Assembly: GCA_001466705.2 (NCBI GenBank)
Contig: LATX02000250.1
Coordinates: forward strand, 144,237-208,236
Direction of reading: 5' to 3'
DNA from: Moniliophthora roreri
Taxonomy: Eukaryota; Basidiomycota; Agaricomycetes; Agaricales; Marasmiaceae
Length of the DNA: 64,000 bases
Position 1 is the first letter of the stretch. Every line of letters begins with the position of its first letter. Below are positions 63,388 to 64,000 of this stretch, piece by piece. A model generated the notes under the pieces. That model made no database searches, had not been told where the DNA came from, and saw only the letters and a list, made by a program, of their open reading frames with translations. A program made the translations under genes and the position numbers.

Positions 63388-64000
63388 CGCACTCCGGAGG
63401 AGTTCCCAGTTAGGGGAGAGCTGCAGTCTGGAAAGCTCTGGTAAATCGTTGTTCTACTCGAATGAGTTTCTTATCTGATATACCGGGGGTATAGCACTGT
63501 GAGCTCACTAGTGTCGTGGCCTGGCCAGACATTTTGTTTGGACTTGGCTTGAATGTATGGCTTTGTCTAGACATAGCGCGTTACAAGTAATATGGTGTGA
63601 GTAATGTTGGTACTTACTGTCAACTGAAGGCGTCCGAAAGGGACGAAGGGCACCGCATAACATGGCTATATATCCTGTGGGGTCACCTGCTGGGCCAATT
63701 TAATGACGCAAAGAGGGAAGCAATATTGCCAGCACGAGCTACGGAGGTTTTATGAGCGCACTATCGATTGGACGATCTCCACTGAGAAGATAGGTCCAGA
63801 TAGGTCAAAGTAACTCTAAATTGGAAGGATTGAGTCATGAAATTGGCTACTATCGGCTGTGGTGTGAGTGCGAAGAGTTCCCAGACGATAAATACCTATA
63901 GGTATGTCTCCACCATAATGCTACATTGTGGCCTAAAATCCTTTTTGGCCCAAATTGGAGGTTCCCATGATTTACTTTGTACAAAAATTTTTTCCCTTAT
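63388..64000. other. Upstream flank of the HET gene
   Basis: No gene seen. Contains a TATATA-type sequence near 63667 on either strand and several short frames. The promoter of the HET gene probably lies here. Confidence 0.4.

Noticed and set aside
1..64000. CRISPR arrays, rRNA genes, intact retrotransposons
   Set aside because: No regularly spaced identical repeats, no rRNA-like conserved blocks, and no reverse-transcriptase or integrase motifs were seen in the frames; a eukaryotic nuclear window would not be expected to hold CRISPR.

Overview
The window reads as nuclear DNA of an agaricomycete basidiomycete (mushroom-forming fungus). Every gene I could complete is cut by short introns, mostly 46-85 nt, with GT..AG ends and CTRAC-like branch points. 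The gene content also fits: a DUF6533 membrane protein, a HET-domain protein with the agaricomycete Cys/His module, an F-box protein with an LRR-like body, and a Kre9/Knh-type GPI protein. Exon maps were built by eye from frame continuity and family motifs, with no database or transcript support.

Layout. 1-6.9 kb: no intact gene; two diverged copies of one exon (one with a stop), a GC-rich fold-back element and a GGTTATAA-type repeat. 6.97-8.16 kb: class II aldolase/adducin-family gene with a signal peptide (-). 12.8-14.2 kb: 11-exon DUF6533 gene with a 10-nt microexon (-). 15.8 kb: a second, very strong fold-back element. 18.6-19.9 kb: single-exon F-box gene (-). 20-28.5 kb: nothing I can defend as a gene. 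28.5-29.4 kb: Ser/Thr-rich GPI-anchored Kre9/Knh-like gene (-). 30-35 kb: gene-free, with a decayed tandem duplication. 35.2-44.1 kb: a gene island, all on the minus strand: NIF3 family, TPX2-like spindle factor, a small Cys-motif protein and a peroxisomal-type enoyl-CoA hydratase; a third fold-back element lies between NIF3 and TPX2. 44.2-60.7 kb: gene-poor, with relics of F-box proteins and a clear pseudogene of an FAD-dependent (phenol 2-monooxygenase-like) hydroxylase on the plus strand. 60.7-63.4 kb: HET-domain gene (-).

The genes do not form a pathway or cluster. The picture is a set of conserved housekeeping genes (NIF3, TPX2, enoyl-CoA hydratase) plus fast-evolving fungal families (HET, F-box, DUF6533), set in long stretches of decayed sequence. 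All nine intact genes lie on the minus strand, and the only clear plus-strand gene is dead. The most original items are the fold-back element family, the small CCxCGW..HAPxCPF protein, and the very fine exon structure (10-nt and 16-nt exons, one GC-AG intron).
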